Source of the DNA: JAFALX01 sp050734185 | GTDB lineage: Bacteria; Chloroflexota; Dormibacteria; Aeolococcales; Aeolococcaceae | Reading direction: 5' to 3' | Assembly: GCA_050734185.1 (NCBI GenBank) | Contig: JBOHUE010000157.1 | Location: forward strand, 7,101 to 71,100 | DNA: 64,000 nt | Part shown: in pieces, positions 52,983-63,011 of the stretch | Layout of the letters: each line of letters opens with the position of its first letter | Numbering within the stretch: position 1 is the stretch's first letter | The notes under the pieces: generated by a model | The model's input: only the letters and a program-made list of their open reading frames with translations | Told to the model about the DNA's origin: nothing | Databases searched by the model: none | Program-made: the position numbers and the translations under genes

Positions 52983-53639
52983 CTAACGGCGCGCGCCCGC
53001 GAGCAGCCCCAGTGACTCGGGCAGCCGCGCTGCCACCGTGTCGGCGATGGTCTGCGCCACCTCCAGAGCCGGCATGGTGGCGTCGATTGCCACCACGCGG
53101 TGCTCGCTCAGCGCCGCGATGTCCTCGAAGGCTGCGGCCACGGCAGCGTGGAAGTTCTCCGGCGCGCCCTCGATCCGGTCGAGCGGCAGCTGCTGCGCGT
53201 GTTGCCGGGTGACGGCCACCTCGATCGGGATGCGCAAATACAGCGTGAGGTCGGGCCAGATGTCGCCGCACGCCTGGCGGTGCAGCTCGAGCAGTGGTTC
53301 GACGGGCAGGCCGCGACCACCACCCTGGTAGGCGATCGTCGAGTCCGTGTAGCGATCGGCGAGCACGAGCGCACCACGGTCCAGCGCGGGGACGATCACC
53401 TCGTGCAGCAGCTGCACGCGCTCGGCGAAGAACAGCAGCGCCTCCGACCATGGTTGCAGCGCCGGACCGCGCTGGTGCTGCAGCACGAAGCTGTGCAGCA
53501 GCTCGCCGAGCAGTGTCCCGTTGGGACGCACGGTCACCACGTCGAGCCGCTGCTTGCGCAGCCACGCCGCGAGCGCCGCGACCTGCGTGCTCTTGCCGGC
53601 GCCGTCGAGCCCTTCGAGCGAAATGAAGTAGCCGCTCAC
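52983..53639 (-). CDS. tmk: Thymidylate kinase
   Basis: This 218-residue enzyme phosphorylates dTMP to dTDP. The P-loop is [15 protein letters not shown] near the N-terminus. The DRY-type motif appears as [20 protein letters not shown], which binds the nucleotide and contributes the catalytic Arg. The usual TxRxPGGT loop is changed to [11 protein letters not shown], retaining Arg-Pro and Gly-Thr. The LID region (near [19 protein letters not shown]) carries an Arg. The GTG start overlaps the R3H ATPase stop as GTGA. It lies in the pdxST operon run, an arrangement linked to R3H ATPases in some Chloroflexota. Confidence 0.92.
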   Translation of the reverse strand: MSGYFISLEGLDGAGKSTQVAALAAWLRKQRLDVVTVRPNGTLLGELLHSFVLQHQRGPALQPWSEALLFFAERVQLLHEVIVPALDRGALVLADRYTDSTIAYQGGGRGLPVEPLLELHRQACGDIWPDLTLYLRIPIEVAVTRQHAQQLPLDRIEGAPENFHAAVAAAFEDIAALSEHRVVAIDATMPALEVAQTIADTVAARLPESLGLLAGARR

Positions 53640-55294
53640 TCCTCGGGCCGCAGTATGACCAGCCGCCGGTTGGGTTCGTCGCCGGTGCTGCGCGCCGACA
53701 TGTCGTGCTGCTCGACGAGCTGATGCTGCAGCCGGCGCACGAACGAGTTCTGCGGCGCCAGCTCCACCTCGGCGCCCGTCTGCTGCGCGCGGTCGATCCC
53801 CTCGCGCGCCTCCTGCAGCGCGATCTCGGTGGGGTCGGGCTCCTCCAGGTCGAACACCTTCGCCAGCGCTCCCTTGATCTGCGCCACCGTGTTGCTCCGG
53901 AGCACCTGGATCGGGATCCCGCTCGACTCCGCGGTGCGCACCGGGGAGTCACCACGGCGGTAGTAGTTCTTCAGAGTCAGCACGACGTCTGCCTCTTCGA
54001 CGTGTTGCTGGATGCGCGCCGGGACGCGCATCTCGCGCAGCGATTGCTCGAGGTACGTGCGCGACACGCCGTAGGGAAAGATCGAGAGCGGATGGCCGGC
54101 TCGCACGACGGGGAGCGCGTCGCCGTCGCCGCCGCGGTCGCGATCGCGCCGCTGCGTCGACAGGTAATCGTCCACGTCAAAACGGCGGCGACGCTCACGC
54201 CCGCGGCGGCGCGCCGTGCCCGTGCCGGTGCCAGGGAACGGCGCCGTCTCGAACTGCGACGGTTGCAACACGCGTGGGCTCGTGTCGATGCGGCTCACGA
54301 CCTGTCCCGCCTCGCCGCGCAGGCGCAGCTGCGGCGGGCGCACGCGGCCACGGAGCGCCTCGTCAACCGTCTCGGCCACGGGCTGATGCACCGCCACGCG
54401 GTCGCGCTCCTGGATCTCGACGAGGACGTCGAACGTCGGCGGCGATTTGCGCTCCAGCACCGACTTCTGCGTGCCGCGGCGGCGCGCCTCCTCGTCGGAC
54501 AGCGTCACCGTCTGGATGCCGCCCACCAGGTCGTTCAGCGTGGGGTTGACCAGCAGGTTGTCGAGGTTGGTGCCGTGCGCGGTGGCCACCAGCTGCACGC
54601 CGCGCTCGGCGATGGTGCGCGCCGCCATCGCCTCGAGCTCGATGCCGATCTCGTCGATGACGATGCACTGGGGCATGTGGTTCTCCACCGCCTCGATCAT
54701 CACCGCGTGCTGCAGCGCCGGCGTGCGCACCTGCATGCGCCGTGCCCGGCCGATACCGGGATGCGGGATGTCGCCGTCGCCGGCTATCTCGTTCGAGGTG
54801 TCGACAATGACCACGCGCTTGCCCATCTCGTCGCTGAGCACCCGCGCGCATTCGCGCAGCATCGTCGTCTTGCCGATGCCGGGAGGCCCGAGCAGCAGGA
54901 TGGACTGTCCGCTGACAACGATGTCCTTGATGATGTCGATCGTGCCGGTGACGGCACGGCCGACGCGGCAGGTGAGCCCGACGATGTCGCCCGCGCGGTT
55001 GCGAATGGCGCTGATGCGATGCAGCGTCCGTTCGATACCGGCGCGGTTGTCGTCGCCGAAATCGGCGACGTGCTGCGCCACATAGTCGAGGTCGGCGTGA
55101 CTCACCTGCGATGAGTCGAGCACCACCTCGGCATCGGTGAAGCGCGCCTCGGGTTCGCGGCCGAGGTCGAGCACGATCTCGAGCAGGTCGCCGCGGCCCA
55201 GCGAGCGTCGCTGTGCAGCGTCGGCGATGCGGGGTGGAAGCGCTTGGAGGAGCAGGTCGAGCTCCTCTTCCCACGAGGGACCAAAGGGCATCAT
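53636..55294 (-). CDS. R3H domain AAA ATPase (Ycf45/SpoIIIAA-like)
   Basis: This 552-residue ATPase has an N-terminal helical region, then an AAA core: Walker [18 protein letters not shown] (about 133-149), [25 protein letters not shown], and Walker [16 protein letters not shown]. These blocks are typical of the Ycf45/SpoIIIAA-like group. A basic linker ([11 protein letters not shown]) precedes a C-terminal segment with [12 protein letters not shown] and a final R3H-like single-strand nucleic-acid-binding domain ([20 protein letters not shown]). The exact role is unknown. The ATG at 55294 overlaps the GNAT gene stop and the 3' end overlaps tmk, so it belongs to the pdx-tmk operon. Confidence 0.85.
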   Translation of the reverse strand: MMPFGPSWEEELDLLLQALPPRIADAAQRRSLGRGDLLEIVLDLGREPEARFTDAEVVLDSSQVSHADLDYVAQHVADFGDDNRAGIERTLHRISAIRNRAGDIVGLTCRVGRAVTGTIDIIKDIVVSGQSILLLGPPGIGKTTMLRECARVLSDEMGKRVVIVDTSNEIAGDGDIPHPGIGRARRMQVRTPALQHAVMIEAVENHMPQCIVIDEIGIELEAMAARTIAERGVQLVATAHGTNLDNLLVNPTLNDLVGGIQTVTLSDEEARRRGTQKSVLERKSPPTFDVLVEIQERDRVAVHQPVAETVDEALRGRVRPPQLRLRGEAGQVVSRIDTSPRVLQPSQFETAPFPGTGTGTARRRGRERRRRFDVDDYLSTQRRDRDRGGDGDALPVVRAGHPLSIFPYGVSRTYLEQSLREMRVPARIQQHVEEADVVLTLKNYYRRGDSPVRTAESSGIPIQVLRSNTVAQIKGALAKVFDLEEPDPTEIALQEAREGIDRAQQTGAEVELAPQNSFVRRLQHQLVEQHDMSARSTGDEPNRRLVILRPEE

Positions 55295-56388
55295 GTTCGC
55301 GACGATCTCTTTTTCCTCGGTGGCCGGCTGACAAGGACGTGGAGCGAGACCGGTGATTCGACTGCAGGCACGCTCTGAGCGACACCTGCGCGCACGAGGA
55401 TCGGTTTCTTCTGCTTGTCACGCGCTGTGTCACGCAGCCGCACGCGCTGGCCCAACTCACGCACCAGCAGCAGCTGCGCGCCGTAGACGGCGAAGCCTCG
55501 CTGTTGCAGCGATCGGATCAGCTCGGAGTCGTAGTGACGCAGCACGCACGCCGCCGGGCCCGAGGGCAGCTCGGCCAGCACCGCGTCGATGAAGGCGTCG
55601 CGCAGCTCGGCGTCGTGCCCGTCGCACATGAGCACCAGCTGCGCGGGCCGCGTCGCCGACGGCTGGCGCACCTCCGCCCACGCAACGACTCCGGGACGCT
55701 CGAGCACGAAGTGACGCGCGTCGTCGCGCCCCAGGCGGGCCACGTCGCCCTGGGCGAATCCCGCGAGCCACGCGTTTAGGGTTGGTGCTTCGATCTCCAC
55801 CACCTGCGACGGCGTGGTGCGCAGATAGAGCAGGTGGATCGCGGGGATGTCCTCGCGTTTGGCGAGGCGCAGCAGCGCGTCGCCGCCCGCCGGCGGTTCG
55901 CCGTGCCCGTCGTCGCGGTACAGGATCTGCTCGGTGGCGAACTGCGTGAAGTGCTCCTGCAGGAACACGGGGAGCAGCGCATGTCCCTGCGGCAGGCGCA
56001 CGTGGAAGCGATGCACGCCGCGCTCGAGGCCGGCGTTGCACAGCGCAGCGATCAGCTGCTGGCGTGCGAAGTGACCCGCGGCCGTCGCGGAAGCGCAGAG
56101 GTTCAGGATCTGCCAGGCCTTGGTGCGGCCGGGCGGCGCCTGCGCCTGGATGAACGCGACCACTCCCTCCGACGGATCGTCGGCGACGAGCAGCGCATCG
56201 CTGGTGTCGGTGATGGGCACGAGCGAAGTGATCGACTTGGTCAGCGCCGACCAGATGCGCAGCAGCGTCGCCTGGGGCACGGGGCTGTCCTGCGACACCT
56301 GCGCGGGCGAGTCCTCGTCCTCCACGGCCTTGCGGTACAGCAGCTCGATGCGCCCCATGTCACGGAACGACGCCGGCCGGATGTTCAT
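55291..56388 (-). CDS. GNAT-like acetyltransferase domain protein
   Basis: This 365-residue protein starts [20 protein letters not shown], the typical first strand-helix of GNAT acetyltransferases, at an ATG that overlaps the pdxT stop (ATGA). An apparent second GNAT-like half begins near residue 185 ([20 protein letters not shown]), so it may be a tandem GNAT fold. No clear Q/RxxGxG/A acetyl-CoA loop is visible, so activity is uncertain. The C-terminus is strongly basic ([12 protein letters not shown]). It lies between pdxT and the R3H ATPase with overlapping stop and start codons on both sides. Substrate unknown. Confidence 0.65.
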   Translation of the reverse strand: MNIRPASFRDMGRIELLYRKAVEDEDSPAQVSQDSPVPQATLLRIWSALTKSITSLVPITDTSDALLVADDPSEGVVAFIQAQAPPGRTKAWQILNLCASATAAGHFARQQLIAALCNAGLERGVHRFHVRLPQGHALLPVFLQEHFTQFATEQILYRDDGHGEPPAGGDALLRLAKREDIPAIHLLYLRTTPSQVVEIEAPTLNAWLAGFAQGDVARLGRDDARHFVLERPGVVAWAEVRQPSATRPAQLVLMCDGHDAELRDAFIDAVLAELPSGPAACVLRHYDSELIRSLQQRGFAVYGAQLLLVRELGQRVRLRDTARDKQKKPILVRAGVAQSVPAVESPVSLHVLVSRPPRKKRSSRT

Positions 56389-56969
56389 GCCACGCTCCGC
56401 TCGCGAAGCTCGTCGACGCGCTCGACGAAGTACCGGTGCAGCCGGATGTCGTCGGTCATCTCGGGGTGGAAGCACAAGCCCAGATGCGGACCCTGCTCCA
56501 CCGCCACCGGCATGCCGTCGAGCTCGGCGATGACGGTGACATCACGCCCCACGTCCACGATCTGCGGCGCGCGGATGAACACACCGCGCAGCGGCACGAC
56601 ACCGAGCGGCTCGACCTCGAGGTCGGCCTCGAAGGAGTCGACCTGACGTCCGAACCCATTGCGCCGCGTCACGACGTCGAATGTTCCCAGTGTGAGCTGG
56701 TCGCTGCGGCCGTCGAGAACCGCGCGGCTGAGCACGATGAGTCCGGCGCACGTCGCCATCACCGGCATCGCATCATCCAGGCGCGCGCGCAGCGCCGGCT
56801 CCAGGCCGAAGACGCGGAGCAGCCGGCTCATGGTCGTGGACTCCCCCCCGGGCAGCACCAGCGCGTCGACCGTGGCGAGCTCGTCGGCGGTGCGCACGAT
56901 CACCGGCTCGGCGCCGGCAAGCGAGAGAGCGACCACGTGCTCACGCACATCGCCCTGCAAAGCGAGCAC
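56385..56969 (-). CDS. pdxT: Pyridoxal 5'-phosphate synthase, glutaminase subunit
   Basis: This class I glutamine amidotransferase feeds ammonia to PdxS. The nucleophile Cys is in VMATCAGLIVLS, the oxyanion region is LPGGESTTMSRLL, and the His-Glu pair is in LCFHPEMTDD. The GTG at 56969 gives 194 residues, starting LALQGDVREH. Family members normally begin with four or so more residues (xIGVLALQGD). The upstream frame does encode ARIG, but only a non-canonical ATC at 56984, nine bases after GAGAGG, could start it; an upstream in-frame TAG lies at 57018-57020. The 3' end overlaps the GNAT gene. It partners pdxS, 111 bases upstream. Confidence 0.92.
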   Translation of the reverse strand: MLALQGDVREHVVALSLAGAEPVIVRTADELATVDALVLPGGESTTMSRLLRVFGLEPALRARLDDAMPVMATCAGLIVLSRAVLDGRSDQLTLGTFDVVTRRNGFGRQVDSFEADLEVEPLGVVPLRGVFIRAPQIVDVGRDVTVIAELDGMPVAVEQGPHLGLCFHPEMTDDIRLHRYFVERVDELRERSVA

Positions 56970-57080
56970 GCCTATCCGCGCGATGGTGCTCGACCTCTCA
57001 GCGGACGCGACGCCTCCCTACCCTGCGTCCGCCGAAACTGAACCGCACCTCTCGAGTGTACCCCCGGCGTGGCCCCTTGG

Positions 57081-57998
57081 TCACCAGCCGCGACTGGCGA
57101 GCAACTCCTCCGGGGCCATGCTCGCGATGTCGAGGCCGCGCATCGCACCGCCGAGGCCGTCGCTCGCCTGTGCAACGACCTCCGGCTTGTCGAAGAACGT
57201 GGTGGCGGCGACGATCGCCTTGGCGTAGGCGGCCGGGTCGTCGCTCTTGAAGATGCCGCTGCCGACGAAGTTGCCCTCGGCGCCGAGCTGCATCATCAGC
57301 GCGGCGTCGGCGGGTGTCGCGATACCGCCCGCCGAGAAGTTCACCACCGGCAGCTTCCCGGTCCGGTGCACCTCCTGTACCAGGTCGAGCGATGCGCCAA
57401 GGTGCTTCGCCTCGGCGGCGAGCTCATCGCCACGCAGCGCCTGCAGGCGGCGGATGCCCCCCTGCATCGCGCGCATGTGTCGCACGGCCTCCACCACGTT
57501 GCCGGTGCCCGCCTCGCCCTTGGTGCGGATCATCGCGGCGCCTTCGGCGATGCGTCGCAGCGCCTCACCGAGGTCGCGCGCACCGCACACAAAGGGAACG
57601 GTGAACTGCCACTTGTCGATGTGATGCTCTTCGTCCGCTGGCGTGAGCACCTCGGACTCGTCGATGTAGTCGACGCCCAGTGCCTGCAGCACCTGCGCTT
57701 CAACGAAGTGACCGATGCGCGCCTTGGCCATGACCGGGATCGTGACCGCCGCCATGATCTCCTTGATCAGACCGGCGTCGCTCATGCGCGCCACGCCGCC
57801 GTCGCGACGGATGTCCGCGGGGACGCGCTCAAGCGCCATCACGGCCACAGCACCGGCGTCCTCGGCGATCTTCGCCTGGTCCGGCGTGACCACGTCCATG
57901 ATCACGCCGCCCTTCAGCATCTCGGCGAGGCCGCGCTTGACCCGTTCTCCACCTGTGGCGGCGTGATGTCCGTTCGCCGCCGATCGTTCCCTGCTCAT
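57081..57998 (-). CDS. pdxS: Pyridoxal 5'-phosphate synthase, lyase subunit
   Basis: This 305-residue enzyme makes PLP from ribose 5-phosphate, glyceraldehyde 3-phosphate and PdxT-derived ammonia. Conserved blocks are [78 protein letters not shown] and [19 protein letters not shown], with the active-site Lys residues in VMAKAR and TKGEAG. The ATG at 57998 follows GGGAG by eight bases, and earlier in-frame starts only add a spurious leader. It leads the leftward pdxS-pdxT-GNAT-R3H-tmk-kinase run. The end reads [16 protein letters not shown], standard for the family. Confidence 0.96.
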   Translation of the reverse strand: MSRERSAANGHHAATGGERVKRGLAEMLKGGVIMDVVTPDQAKIAEDAGAVAVMALERVPADIRRDGGVARMSDAGLIKEIMAAVTIPVMAKARIGHFVEAQVLQALGVDYIDESEVLTPADEEHHIDKWQFTVPFVCGARDLGEALRRIAEGAAMIRTKGEAGTGNVVEAVRHMRAMQGGIRRLQALRGDELAAEAKHLGASLDLVQEVHRTGKLPVVNFSAGGIATPADAALMMQLGAEGNFVGSGIFKSDDPAAYAKAIVAATTFFDKPEVVAQASDGLGGAMRGLDIASMAPEELLASRGW

Positions 57999-58047
57999 GA
58001 TCGATACTCCCGGGGCCGGGTGCGCCTCCAACAGCCCCGCCCCGATT

Positions 58048-59193
58048 CTACCCGGCCCAGACGCCGGCGGCGAAGCGGCTCAGCAGCCACACGTTGCTTG
58101 CCAGACCCAGCACCGATACGGCCACGGTGATCGGGATCCAGCCCCGTGGCAGCCGGCTGCGGAGCAGCGCGAGCGCAAGCAGCCACAGCGGCACGAGCGT
58201 TGCCAGGTATCGCGATTGCGCACCGAGATTGCCGTTCACGAACGCGACGACCATCGCCAGCGCGCAGTACAACGCCGCCGCACGGTGGCGGCGAATCGCG
58301 TACAGAAGCGGCACACCGACGAGCAGCAGCTCGATGTTGCCGAAGAACACGACGGGGTTGGTCGACGTCGACGGGTTCAGCTGCACGACCATCCAGCGCA
58401 GCGCGTCGCCCGCACCGATCGTGCGCAGGCTGGACCACGCCTGCTCCGCGGTGAGAAACGCGAAGGGGCTCCCGGCGACCCGCCAGTACATCACCGGGAG
58501 CACGGCGGCGCCGGCCGCAGACGCGACCACGATGACGGCGCGCTGCCACCGCGGTCGCGTGTCATGCAGCACCGCAGCCGCGACGATCACGACCAGAAAG
58601 AGGCCGACCGGACGATCGAGTGTTGCTGCGACGACACCCAGCGGCGCCCACCACAGACGCTGTGGCCTCTGCACCGACCACAGCACCAGCGCGGTGGCGA
58701 GGAAGAAGAGCCCCTCCGAGTAGAACATGACGTCGAAGAACGCCGACGGAACAACGAGCAGTGCCACCACTGCGAGGAGCCGGTCGCGCAGCGGCCATTC
58801 GCGCAGCGTCTCCGCAACGAGCATCGCGGCGCCGACCGTGGCTGCGACGTTGACGAGCACGCCGGTGAGCGGCAGCGAGATAAATGGCAGCGCTGCGTGC
58901 GCCACCGCAACGACCGCGGGGAACAGCGGGAGGAACGCAGAGGGTTGCATCGGCCCCGCCACCGGCGCGTAGCCGTGCATCGCGATGCGCGCGTACCAGA
59001 CGCCATCGAAGCGCAGCAGCCCCTGCAGCGTGGTGTGGCCGGAGAAGACAATCGCCACGACGACAAAGACGACGGCCACCGCGGCTGACGCCAATGCCGT
59101 CAGAAACCGATCGGGCCGCGCGTGCGGGAGGCTTTGGAGGCGCGCGACCGCCCACGCTTCCCCGCGCCGGGCGACTGCACTCCGGTCGACCAC
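58048..59193 (-). CDS. Membrane mannosyltransferase-like protein (PIG-V/GT-C type)
   Basis: This polytopic GT-C-like protein is about 381 residues from a GTG at 59193; the exact start is uncertain because the frame extends to 59250. It has about ten membrane segments. The early loop [19 protein letters not shown] contains the acidic-aromatic motif of GPI mannosyltransferase II (PIG-V)-like proteins, and [20 protein letters not shown] is also characteristic. It probably transfers a sugar from polyprenyl phosphate outside the membrane. The gene lies 49 bases upstream of pdxS on the same strand and is divergent from another membrane glycosyltransferase gene at 59292. Confidence 0.75.
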   Translation of the reverse strand: MVDRSAVARRGEAWAVARLQSLPHARPDRFLTALASAAVAVVFVVVAIVFSGHTTLQGLLRFDGVWYARIAMHGYAPVAGPMQPSAFLPLFPAVVAVAHAALPFISLPLTGVLVNVAATVGAAMLVAETLREWPLRDRLLAVVALLVVPSAFFDVMFYSEGLFFLATALVLWSVQRPQRLWWAPLGVVAATLDRPVGLFLVVIVAAAVLHDTRPRWQRAVIVVASAAGAAVLPVMYWRVAGSPFAFLTAEQAWSSLRTIGAGDALRWMVVQLNPSTSTNPVVFFGNIELLLVGVPLLYAIRRHRAAALYCALAMVVAFVNGNLGAQSRYLATLVPLWLLALALLRSRLPRGWIPITVAVSVLGLASNVWLLSRFAAGVWAG

Positions 59194-59291
59194 GATCAGC
59201 CCAGTCTGGAAGCCCGGCCTGCGGCGCGCGCAACGCAGCCGTCGCGGCAACGTCGCAGGTCCTTGCCCGCTCTCGAGCGGGGGCGGCGCCG

Positions 59292-60494
59292 GTGGCAGTC
59301 TCAGCGCTGCTGATGACGCGGCGTCACGCCCAGGCTCTGTGGTTGCTCGCTACCGGCCTGCTCTTCGCCGGGCTCCTCGTCGCCCGGCGTCCCGAGATCC
59401 TCACCCAGCCGCAGCTGTACGCAGAGGACGGCGAGTGGTTTCAGGCGGCGCACGGCGCCGGCCTGGCGGCTCTTGTGGCGCCCGGCGCGGGCTATCTGGT
59501 GGTGTTCATCCGCCTGGTGGCGCTGCTCACGGCGCCGCTTCAGCTCGCCAACGCGGCGCGCGCATACGCCGCCATCGGCATCGCGATGCAGGTGCTTCCT
59601 GCGCTGTTCCTGGCGTCGCCTCGTCTGCGAAACGTCATGCCCGACGACCGGCTCCGCCTCCTGATCGCGCTGATCTTCATTCTCGTCCCGAACGCCGAGC
59701 TGACGGGCAATCTCACGAACACGCAGTGGCACCTGGCGCTGCTGGGGTTTCTGGTGCTGGTCGCCGTCCCGCCGACCCGGCGGTGGCAGCGCGCCTTCGA
59801 CTTGATCACGCTGGTTCTGGCGGGGCTCACCGGGCCGTTCGCCTTGCTGCTGTTGCCGCTCGGCGCGATCTACCACCGGCGACACATCGACAGCTGGCGG
59901 CGCACCGAGCTCGCGATACTGGCCGTGTGCGCGTTCGCGCAGCTCGCAACGTTGCTCGCGACTCATGGTGCAGCGCGGAGCGATGTTCCGCTGGGCGCAT
60001 CTCCGTCGTCGTTCGTGTTCGCGCTTGCGAACCAGGTGCTGTTCCGCTTCGTACCCATCACGTTGTCGGACAGAGAGTCAGCGCTCGCGGCAGTGGTCGC
60101 TTTCGCTGTCGGGTTGATTCTGTTGGCAGGCGCGTGGCGCGGCTGCCGTGACCTGCGCTACTTCTGCGCCTTCGCTGTCGCCGTTGCGGTGGCCGGCATG
60201 TTCTTTCCAGAGGTTGGCCCGCATGACAGCCAGCCTGCCTGGGTCGCTATAGGACAACGGCTCACCGGCGCTCGCTACTTCTTCTTCCTCGTCCTCGCGG
60301 TCATCCTGTGTCTGCTCAGCCTCGCGAGCAGCGAACGGTGGCGAGTCACGACACGCCGATGGGCCGTGGCCGGTGTCGTCGCCGGCCTCCTTCTCGCAGC
60401 CGCTGGCGAGTGGCGCTATGCACCGATCACCGGTGCGTCGGTCGCCGTTCAAGTCGTGCACGCCCCCCAGACGGCACGACCTAATCCAGCATGA
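59292..60494 (+). CDS. Polytopic membrane protein, glycosyltransferase-like
   Basis: This roughly 400-residue protein has about eleven membrane segments. The start is uncertain: GTG 59292 or ATG 59313 (MTRRHAQALWLLATGLLFAG). The frame is open upstream to 58884, but that part overlaps the divergent gene. The first periplasmic loop, QPQLYAEDGEWFQAAHGAG, carries an acidic pair after TM1 as in GT-C enzymes, and LTGNLTNTQWHLALLGF follows. I do not recognise a named family. Its stop overlaps the next membrane protein gene as ATGA, so the two form an operon, probably for envelope glycan assembly. Confidence 0.65.
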   Translation: MAVSALLMTRRHAQALWLLATGLLFAGLLVARRPEILTQPQLYAEDGEWFQAAHGAGLAALVAPGAGYLVVFIRLVALLTAPLQLANAARAYAAIGIAMQVLPALFLASPRLRNVMPDDRLRLLIALIFILVPNAELTGNLTNTQWHLALLGFLVLVAVPPTRRWQRAFDLITLVLAGLTGPFALLLLPLGAIYHRRHIDSWRRTELAILAVCAFAQLATLLATHGAARSDVPLGASPSSFVFALANQVLFRFVPITLSDRESALAAVVAFAVGLILLAGAWRGCRDLRYFCAFAVAVAVAGMFFPEVGPHDSQPAWVAIGQRLTGARYFFFLVLAVILCLLSLASSERWRVTTRRWAVAGVVAGLLLAAAGEWRYAPITGASVAVQVVHAPQTARPNPA

Positions 60495-62251
60495 CGAGGG
60501 GCACGGCAACCGACCCGAGCAGTGGCGCTCGCAACGCGAGGCGCCGCCGCAATACACGGCCGGTGCCACCGCGCGCTCGGCGCCAGACGGGACGGCGGCT
60601 CGAGGTCGACAGCCCGACGCGAACCTTGCACGGCGTCACCGGATCCCAGGCCGCACGCGTGCTCACTGGACTTGTCTGGATCACATGGGCTGCGTGGTTC
60701 ACCTCGCAGCCGGTTCGACCTCCGTGGCAGGTTGCGCTCGTACTGTTCGCGGCAGCTGGGCTCGCGCTCATGGGTGCTGCGCTGCTCGTGCAGAGCCGCG
60801 ACGGCCAGCGCCGCATCGATCTCCTCATCCTCGGCGGCACGGTTGCGCTCATCGTCATCGCGCCCGTGGTCGCCGCCTTGGGCAACTACCTCACCGACGA
60901 GCTCGCTTATGACCAGGCGGCGGCTGCAGCACTGCTGCACGGTGTGAACCCCTATGGCACCGATTTGACGAGCGCGCTGAGCACGTTCGGCGTCAGCGTC
61001 GGACAGACAATCCGGCTCGACGGCACTCCAATGCCGAACCTCTCCTATCCGTCACTATCGTTTCTCGTTTACGTGCCGGGTGTCGCGTTGCTCGGTGCAA
61101 CGTCGTATGCGGGGCTGTTGTTCGACGTGCTGGCCTGGGCTCTGGCCGCGTGGGTGATGTGGCGCGTGGTCACGCCCAGCCTGAGGCCGTGGGTTCCCCT
61201 GCTGTTCTTATTTCCTGCGACGCTGGAGGCTGTCCTCGGGGGGATGACCGACTCTCTATTCGTTCCTCTTGCCATCGTTGCCGTGGCGCGGTGGGACCGC
61301 TTCGGTGATCCGTCGCAGCGGGGGCCTGCCCGATGGGTGGGACCGGTGGCCCTGGGACTCGCGTGTGCCTTCAAGCAACAGCCGTGGTTCCTTGCGCCGC
61401 TGCTCGTGATCGGTGTGGCGATGGAAGCGCGCGCTCGCGGAGCGGGATGGCCGCGCGTCGCCGGCGGCTACGCTCTTGTGGCGGCGCTGGCGTTTCTGGT
61501 GCCGAACTTGCCGTTCATCGTATGGAACCCAGGCGCGTGGCTGAGCCGCGTGCTCACGCCGTTCACGAGCGCGATGGTGCCGATGGGCATCGGTCCAGCG
61601 ACGCTGCTGCGCGCACTTGGGATCGGCGGCGGCAATCTCAGTCTTTTTGGACTCGCCGCAGGTGCCGCGCTTATTGCGGCACTGGCCGCGTTCGTCGCTC
61701 GGTATGCCCGTCTGCGCACGATTCTTCCGCTCCTGCCACTGGGTGTGCTGTTCGTGTCATCACGGTCGTTTCTGTCGTACTTCGTGTTCGCGGTGCCGGT
61801 TCTCGTTGTGAACGCTGCGTCCCTGCGGCCCGCGCACGGGGCGCCGCTCAAACCTCTGATACAGCGGACCGCGCTCGGAGTCAGCGCGGCAAGCATCGCG
61901 GTCTGCGTTGCGTTCACCACGGCCGCCGTGCTTGTGAGCCCTCCGCTGCATATCGCGGTGACCACCTCTGCGTTCTCAGCAGGATCTCTGCGCATCGATG
62001 CTCGCGTCGATAACGCAACCCAGAACGCCGTCCGAGCGAGCTTCTTCCTTGCCAGCGGCCCCTATTACAACCAGCCGCTCACACGCGTCGCGGGGCCGCC
62101 TGTCCTCAAGCCGGGGGCGAGCGCTGCGTATGAGTTCGTGACGACTGAGACGTCGGTTACGCCTCACGCCGGCGATTCGTTTCAGCTTCAAGCGGGCACG
62201 GAGTCACCCGCGACCATCTCCACATCCCCTTCCGCTGTCGCCGGCAGTTGA
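60491..62251 (+). CDS. Polytopic membrane protein, GT87-like, with C-terminal extracellular domain
   Basis: This 586-residue protein starts at an ATG overlapping the preceding TGA. A basic N-terminal tail of about 50 residues precedes roughly ten membrane segments. The loop ELAYDQAAAAALLHGVNPYG has the NPY signature of GT87/DUF2029-type polyprenyl-phosphate-sugar transferases, and LGLACAFKQQPWFLAPLLV the later Lys-Gln-Gln-Pro motif common there. The last 110 residues (SAGSLRIDARVDNATQNAVR and onward) form a soluble beta-rich domain. It is operonic with the membrane protein before it. GC-poor codons are slightly more frequent than in nearby genes. Confidence 0.72.
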   Translation: MTRGTATDPSSGARNARRRRNTRPVPPRARRQTGRRLEVDSPTRTLHGVTGSQAARVLTGLVWITWAAWFTSQPVRPPWQVALVLFAAAGLALMGAALLVQSRDGQRRIDLLILGGTVALIVIAPVVAALGNYLTDELAYDQAAAAALLHGVNPYGTDLTSALSTFGVSVGQTIRLDGTPMPNLSYPSLSFLVYVPGVALLGATSYAGLLFDVLAWALAAWVMWRVVTPSLRPWVPLLFLFPATLEAVLGGMTDSLFVPLAIVAVARWDRFGDPSQRGPARWVGPVALGLACAFKQQPWFLAPLLVIGVAMEARARGAGWPRVAGGYALVAALAFLVPNLPFIVWNPGAWLSRVLTPFTSAMVPMGIGPATLLRALGIGGGNLSLFGLAAGAALIAALAAFVARYARLRTILPLLPLGVLFVSSRSFLSYFVFAVPVLVVNAASLRPAHGAPLKPLIQRTALGVSAASIAVCVAFTTAAVLVSPPLHIAVTTSAFSAGSLRIDARVDNATQNAVRASFFLASGPYYNQPLTRVAGPPVLKPGASAAYEFVTTETSVTPHAGDSFQLQAGTESPATISTSPSAVAGS

Positions 62252-62283
62252 CGCCTCGTCCGGCCTTCTTGGTGAGCGAAACG

Positions 62284-62829
62284 TCAACCGCGCGGGCGGC
62301 CGCTCGATCCGCCCGAACGCCGTGACGCCGGTCGGCCCGAGCCGCCGCGCCGCGTTGCGCTCCCGGAGGCGCCGCCCGTGGTGGCTTTGGGCGCGAGCTT
62401 CTCCGTCTGCGACTTGAGGTTTCGCACCGACGCCTGCAGGTTGCTGCGCACGATCGGTTCCGCCGCACGCCCGAGCATCCGCCCGGCGATGCCGCCACCG
62501 AACTCGTACTCCATGTCGAACGTGACGTCGGTCTGATTGCCGCGCGCCGCGAACGACCACTTGCCGGTCTGTTTGAAGCCCTCGAGCGAGTGCCACCCGA
62601 TGGCGCGGTTCTGCGTCCACACGTTGATGTCAACAATGGATCCGAGTGTTGTCGGGCCGGCCTTCATGCCGACGTCGAACTTCGAGCCCTTCCCATGTGT
62701 GACATCCGTGGTCGGCTGCCACTTGACGAGGTCTTTCATGTACTTCGTCGTGTTGCGGTAGTCGTCGACGTACGCAAACACCGTCTCCACCGGCGCAGCA
62801 ATTGTTTCCTTGATGGAGATCTGTCCCAT
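62284..62829 (-). CDS. SRPBCC (polyketide cyclase/START-like) family protein
   Basis: This 181-residue protein starts at ATG 62829 with AGGAG ten bases upstream. MGQISIKETIAAPVETVFAY is the classic first strand of SRPBCC proteins. DLVKWQPTTDVTHGKGSKFD and WTQNRAIGWHSLEGFKQTGKW follow the Bet v 1-like fold. After about residue 150 there is a low-complexity Ser/Gly/Arg tail (GSGRPASRRSGGSSGRPRG), possibly a nucleic-acid or membrane-surface contact. The ligand is unknown. The gene is convergent with the membrane protein ending at 62251 and followed at a distance by tRNA-Pro on the other strand. Confidence 0.82.
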   Translation of the reverse strand: MGQISIKETIAAPVETVFAYVDDYRNTTKYMKDLVKWQPTTDVTHGKGSKFDVGMKAGPTTLGSIVDINVWTQNRAIGWHSLEGFKQTGKWSFAARGNQTDVTFDMEYEFGGGIAGRMLGRAAEPIVRSNLQASVRNLKSQTEKLAPKATTGGASGSATRRGGSGRPASRRSGGSSGRPRG

Positions 62830-62933
62830 GACCAACGCGCTCCTGAACTGGTGAGGCGATCAGTATGCGCTGCCTGTCGCGCACGCTGGGGCGCAGCGGG
62901 AGGGCCTGTGGTGCTGGGGTATCATTGCGCAGC

Positions 62934-63011
62934 CGGGAAGTAGCTCAGCCAGGTTAGAGTGCACGGTTCGGGACCGTGAGGTCGCGAGTTCGAATCTCGC
63001 CTTCCCGACCA
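62934..63011 (+). tRNA. tRNA-Pro (anticodon CGG), CCA encoded
   Basis: Acceptor arms CGGGAAG (62934-62940) and CTTCCCG (63001-63007) pair. The D arm is GCTC/GAGT-like, the anticodon stem CACGG/CCGTG encloses TTCGGGA, giving anticodon CGG, and the T loop is TTCGAAT. Discriminator A is followed by an encoded CCA (63009-63011). The gene overlaps, on the opposite strand, the end of the ABC ATPase frame. Confidence 0.95.

Noticed and set aside
51580..53955. A 791-codon version of the histidine kinase
   Set aside because: The extension is a shadow of tmk in another frame. The kinase begins at a good ATG just after the tmk stop.
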